From: Brachyspira sp949287565
GTDB taxonomy: Bacteria; Spirochaetota; Brachyspiria; Brachyspirales; Brachyspiraceae
Assembly: GCF_036997615.1 (NCBI RefSeq)
Contig: NZ_JAWLQA010000005.1
Length of the DNA stretch: 64,000 nt
Strand: one strand, 5' to 3'
Shown: positions 61,087 through 64,000 of the stretch, piece by piece
Position numbering within the stretch: position 1 is the stretch's first letter
How the letters are laid out: the number at the start of each line of letters is the position of its first letter
The notes under the pieces: model-generated
What the model saw: only the letters and a program-made list of their open reading frames with translations
The model's database searches: none
Told to the model about the DNA's origin: nothing
Position numbers and translations under genes: made by a program

Positions 61087-61114
61087 ATTATAGCAATATT
61101 TTAATATTTGTCAA
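61087..61114 (-). promoter_or_regulatory. Promoter of scrA-scrB
   Basis: On the minus strand TTGACA (61109-61114), 16 nt, TATAAT (61087-61092); the operator begins 5 nt downstream. Confidence 0.8.
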
Positions 61115-61203
61115 GCATTATACATTTTTTTTATAAAATAATTATATAAATTTGTATTTAACGATAAAAAGTATATACTTTATTAATATCAGGATAATGA
61201 AAA

Positions 61204-62199
61204 ATGGCTACGAATAAAAAAATTACGATGAAAGAAATAGCAGAAATTGCTGGAGTTACAAAAACTACTATATCCAGATACTTTAATGGCGGATATTTAA
61301 AAGAAGAAACAAAAAAAAGAATAAGCGCAATAATATCAGAATATGATTATGAGCCAAATACATTTGCAAGATTAAAGGCAAAGAAAAGTCATATTATAGG
61401 AATCATAGTACCTGCTTTAGACTCTATAGTTGGGGCAAGAGTATTAACAGGACTAGAAAAAACTCTTAGAGAAAAACATTATATGCCTATAATAATGAAT
61501 ACAAATCATCAGCATAAATTAGAGCTTCAGTATATAGAAAAATTAAAAAGATTAAATGTTGATGGAATAGTATTGAGTGCCACATATATCACTGAAGAAC
61601 ATAAAAACATATTAAAAAAATTAGATATACCAATCGTAATTTACGGACAAGAATGCAGTGAGAGTATAAGTATAGTTAATGATGATTATAATGCCGGTAT
61701 AGACATAGGGGAATATATAGGTATTAAAAATCATAAAAATATAGGATTTATCACTGTAGATGAAAATGATATTGCTGTTGGAATAACAAGAAAAAATGGA
61801 GTATTAGACGGATTAGCTAATTATGGAATAGAAAATATAACAATAGAAGTAGCAGATTTTTCTTATGAGAAAGCAAAAATAGCGGCAGAAAAATTATTAA
61901 AAAATAAAAATATAGATGCTATAATATGTTCAACTGACAGACAAGCTTTAGGAGTATATAAAGTATTAAAAGAAATGGGATTAAAAATTCCAGATGATGT
62001 TTCTGTAATCTCTTTCGGAGGATATGATATTGATGAAATAATAGAACCTGAACTTTCAACAATAAAATTTGATTCTTTTAATGCCGGAATATGCACAGCT
62101 AATACTTTAATAGATTTAATTAATAATGTAAAAGTAAAAAAAGTATTGTATGTTAATTATGAATTCTTAGAAAGAAATAGCGTAAGCAATAAAGGATAA
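61204..62199 (+). CDS. scrR: LacI-family repressor of the sucrose genes
   Basis: 331 residues. N-terminal HTH TMKEIAEIAGVTKTTISRYF and hinge ARLKAKKSHIIGIIVP are very like the sucrose/trehalose regulators (ScrR/TreR type, N-G-G-Y-L-K-E-E-T). Periplasmic-binding-like effector domain with LDGLANYGIENI and CSTDRQALGVYKVLKEMG. Divergent from scrA; the operator between them is the likely target. Confidence 0.92.
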   Translation: MATNKKITMKEIAEIAGVTKTTISRYFNGGYLKEETKKRISAIISEYDYEPNTFARLKAKKSHIIGIIVPALDSIVGARVLTGLEKTLREKHYMPIIMNTNHQHKLELQYIEKLKRLNVDGIVLSATYITEEHKNILKKLDIPIVIYGQECSESISIVNDDYNAGIDIGEYIGIKNHKNIGFITVDENDIAVGITRKNGVLDGLANYGIENITIEVADFSYEKAKIAAEKLLKNKNIDAIICSTDRQALGVYKVLKEMGLKIPDDVSVISFGGYDIDEIIEPELSTIKFDSFNAGICTANTLIDLINNVKVKKVLYVNYEFLERNSVSNKG

Positions 62200-62202
62200 T
62201 AT

Positions 62203-62241
62203 AAAAAATAACTGACTAAAAAATCATAGCCAGTTATTTTT
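62203..62241. terminator. Bidirectional terminator
   Basis: AAAAATAACTG (62204-62214) pairs over 11 bp with CAGTTATTTTT (62231-62241), T-runs both ways. Ends scrR (+) and the dihydropyrimidinase (-). Confidence 0.75.
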
Positions 62242-62263
62242 ATTTAATAAATGTTTTTTTATA

Positions 62264-63703
62264 TTAATTACAATCAATATCTATATAATCACCTAATTTG
62301 AAATGCTTATTAAAATCAGCATAATGATCTAAAGTTTTTCTCTTTATAAATTTACCATCGCCTTTATTTCCCAAGAACTTATTATCCTTGCATACAATTT
62401 TACCTCTTGATATAACTGTATCAATAGAACATAAAAGTTCCATTCCTTCATAAGCAGTATAATCACAAGCACCATGCATATTTGATTTTGTGATTACAGA
62501 TTTTTTATTAGGATCTATTATAGTAATGTCAGCATCTGCATTTGGTATAATCGCACCTTTTTGAGGATAAAGTCCGTATATTAAAGCTGGATTATAGCAT
62601 AAAGTTTCAACAAATTTATTTATGCTTATTCTTCCTTTCATAACGCCTTCAGAGAACATCAAAGGGTATCTCTCCTCTACTCCGCCTGCACCATTAGGGC
62701 ATTTAGTAAAATTATCTTTTCCTTTTACTTTATCAGTTTCATAATTGAAAGGACAATGATCTGTAGCTATTACTTGAATATGTCCGTCTGCAATGGCTTT
62801 CCATAATCTGTCGCAGTCTTCCTGTTTTCTTAAAGGAGGTGACATAACAAATTTAAGTCCGTCTTCTCTGTCATACTCTTTATCAGTTAATACTAAATAT
62901 TGAGGGCAAGTTTCAGAGAAAATATTTTTATGTCCTAAAGCTCTGGCATTAACTATTTCATCAACACTCTTTGAAGCGGAAGTATGAACTATATAAACAG
63001 GGGCATTTCCGGCTACAACAGATAAATGTATAATTCTATTAACTGCCTCAGCTTCAGCCTCTGCCGGTCTGCTTATAGGGTGATAATGTGCAGAAGTTTT
63101 GCCTTCTTCAACAAATTTCTTCTTTAAATATTCTACTACATAATGGTTTTCAGCATGAAAAGCAGAAACTCCATTAATCTCTTTCATCTTTTTTAATACT
63201 CTCACAACATTATCATCTTCTATTTTATAATTATAAGTTAAATATAATTTTGTACTTTGTAAACCTTCTTCTTTTGCTAATACTTCAAGTCCTTTAAGCA
63301 CATCTTCATCAACATGCTGTAAAACTCCATGGAAGCTATAATCAATAACAGCCTTATTATCTGCAAGAGTATGATAGTATTTTAATTGATGAAACACATC
63401 GCAGTCTTTAGGGCCGAATCCCATATGATCAACTATAGTAGTAGTACCGCCGCATGCTGCAGCAATAGTACCAGTGTAAAAATCATCAACAGCACGCCCA
63501 ATTCCTACATCTATATCCATATGAGTATGAACATCTATTCCTCCAGGCATTACATATTTACCTGAAGCATCAATTATTTCTGCTCCGTCGCATTTTAAAT
63601 CAGCACCTATTTGAGAAATTTTTTCATCTTCTATTAATACATCAGCTTTATAAGTTTCTGAAGCATTAACTATAGTACCATTTTTTATAATAATCTTTTT
63701 CAT
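62264..63703 (-). CDS. Dihydropyrimidinase / D-hydantoinase
   Basis: 479 residues, amidohydrolase fold. Metal ligands: MPGGIDVHTHMDIDVG (H-x-H), carboxylated Lys in QSTKLYLTYNYKIED, HAENH, VYIVHTSAS and IQVIATDHCPFNYETDK (Asp). NADADITIIDPNKKSVITKS is the C-terminal composite domain. Splits dihydrouracil/dihydrothymine or hydantoins. No other pyrimidine degradation gene is in the window, so the physiological substrate is not settled. TATAGGA precedes the ATG. Confidence 0.93.
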   Translation of the reverse strand: MKKIIIKNGTIVNASETYKADVLIEDEKISQIGADLKCDGAEIIDASGKYVMPGGIDVHTHMDIDVGIGRAVDDFYTGTIAAACGGTTTIVDHMGFGPKDCDVFHQLKYYHTLADNKAVIDYSFHGVLQHVDEDVLKGLEVLAKEEGLQSTKLYLTYNYKIEDDNVVRVLKKMKEINGVSAFHAENHYVVEYLKKKFVEEGKTSAHYHPISRPAEAEAEAVNRIIHLSVVAGNAPVYIVHTSASKSVDEIVNARALGHKNIFSETCPQYLVLTDKEYDREDGLKFVMSPPLRKQEDCDRLWKAIADGHIQVIATDHCPFNYETDKVKGKDNFTKCPNGAGGVEERYPLMFSEGVMKGRISINKFVETLCYNPALIYGLYPQKGAIIPNADADITIIDPNKKSVITKSNMHGACDYTAYEGMELLCSIDTVISRGKIVCKDNKFLGNKGDGKFIKRKTLDHYADFNKHFKLGDYIDIDCN

Positions 63704-63831
63704 TTTATAATCCTATATTTATTTGTTTATTAAAATAATTACTAAATTTATATGAATTAAATAAAGCATATGCAAGAAAAATTCAATATACTTATAATTT
63801 TTTTATTTATCTATAAAAACTTGTCAGATAT

Positions 63832-64000
63832 TCATAAGTCTTTTATTTCTTCTATACTTAAACCTGTAATTCTGCTTATAACATCAATATTCATATTTTC
63901 TTTTTTCATTTCTTTAGCTATATTTATTTGGCTTTCCTTATAACCTTTTTCTATACCTTGCTGAATACCTATTTCTATACCTTCTTTTTTTCCTTCTGCC
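63832..64000 (-). CDS. Rpn-family nuclease, C-terminal fragment (runs off the window)
   Basis: The last ~55 residues: KKEGIEIGIQQGIEKGYKES then NIAKEMKKENMNIDVISRIT and GLSIEEIKDL, matching the C-terminal module of the other Rpn copies. Upstream part is outside the window, so whether the gene is intact cannot be said. Just after the stop (TTATGAATATCTGACAAG) the sequence recalls the start of the hairpin elements, weakly. Confidence 0.75.
   Translation of the reverse strand, partial: AEGKKEGIEIGIQQGIEKGYKESQINIAKEMKKENMNIDVISRITGLSIEEIKDL

Noticed and set aside
61169..61180. Palindrome AAGTATATACTT before scrR as a second operator
   Set aside because: Lacks the CCGG core and is mostly -10-like AT sequence; TATACT there may simply be the scrR -10 box.
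1..64000. CRISPR array, rRNA, tRNA
   Set aside because: No regularly spaced repeats and no tRNA-like TTCGANNCC arms in cloverleaf context were found on reading.

Overview
The window is AT-rich chromosomal DNA that looks like a Brachyspira species (anaerobic intestinal spirochaete). I infer this from the very low GC content, long AT-rich promoters with clear -35/-10 hexamers, repeated Rpn-type nuclease genes, secreted ankyrin-repeat proteins, a thl-crt-hbd butyrate-type operon, and HprK, PtsN and RpoN beside lipooligosaccharide (kdsA) and glycogen genes. Assignment is from gene content only; no rRNA or tRNA gene was seen in the window.

Layout. 1-2.9 kb: a minus-strand yjiH-phzF-like-thiM operon behind a recognisable TPP riboswitch. 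2.9-9.4 kb: a replication-initiator-like HTH protein, two intact Rpn nuclease genes, a radical SAM/SPASM maturase and uvrC. 9.5-14.5 kb: pheS-pheT-phosphoribosyltransferase and a nucleotidyltransferase. 14.6-21.4 kb: a decayed Rpn gene, a frameshifted MATE transporter, DUF58, an exported ankyrin protein, an amber-interrupted metallo-hydrolase with a MarR regulator that seems to start at ATT, and a truncated haemoglobin. 21.6-26.9 kb: thl-crt-hbd and mutL. 26.9-33.1 kb: an ankyrin gene between two decayed Rpn copies, a family-4 uracil-DNA glycosylase, another ankyrin protein and an exported protein of unknown function. 33.2-42.5 kb: DUF4132-rpoN-hpf-ptsN-hprK, then rsmH-ftsL-like, a DUF308 membrane protein and two small BFD-like [2Fe-2S] proteins. 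42.5-48.2 kb: split transketolase, GIY-YIG, SpsF-like, kdsA and two GNATs, with two GC-rich repeat islands. 48.2-64 kb: GH3 glucosidase, PepSY-like protein, glgC, three tandem HAD phosphatases, DJ-1-like, glgA, greA, a sucrose PTS/hydrolase locus with its LacI regulator, dihydropyrimidinase and a partial Rpn gene.

The most interesting material is the Rpn family (six loci). All five visible 5' ends have a sigma-70 promoter whose TATAAT ends exactly 6 nt before the ATG, so the full-length message should be leaderless. All four copies that keep the middle of the gene have an internal ATG behind a Shine-Dalgarno sequence (one is AGGAGGT), able to express only the C-terminal ~90-104 residues. This matches the RpnA/RpnS intragenic toxin-antitoxin idea known from E. 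coli. Three of the loci also contain or end in a ~55-80 bp nested hairpin element with an invariant TTTA loop and co-varying arms. Two loci carry 21-23 bp GC-rich inserts built on a CC-GAA-GG mini-hairpin, one of them in frame. Together these suggest an undescribed family of small palindromic elements associated with Rpn genes.

Other regulatory points: an 18 bp perfect palindrome overlaps the start of the sucrose PTS promoter transcript, and perfect hairpins without U-tracts sit between genes of the thl-crt-hbd and scrA-scrB operons.
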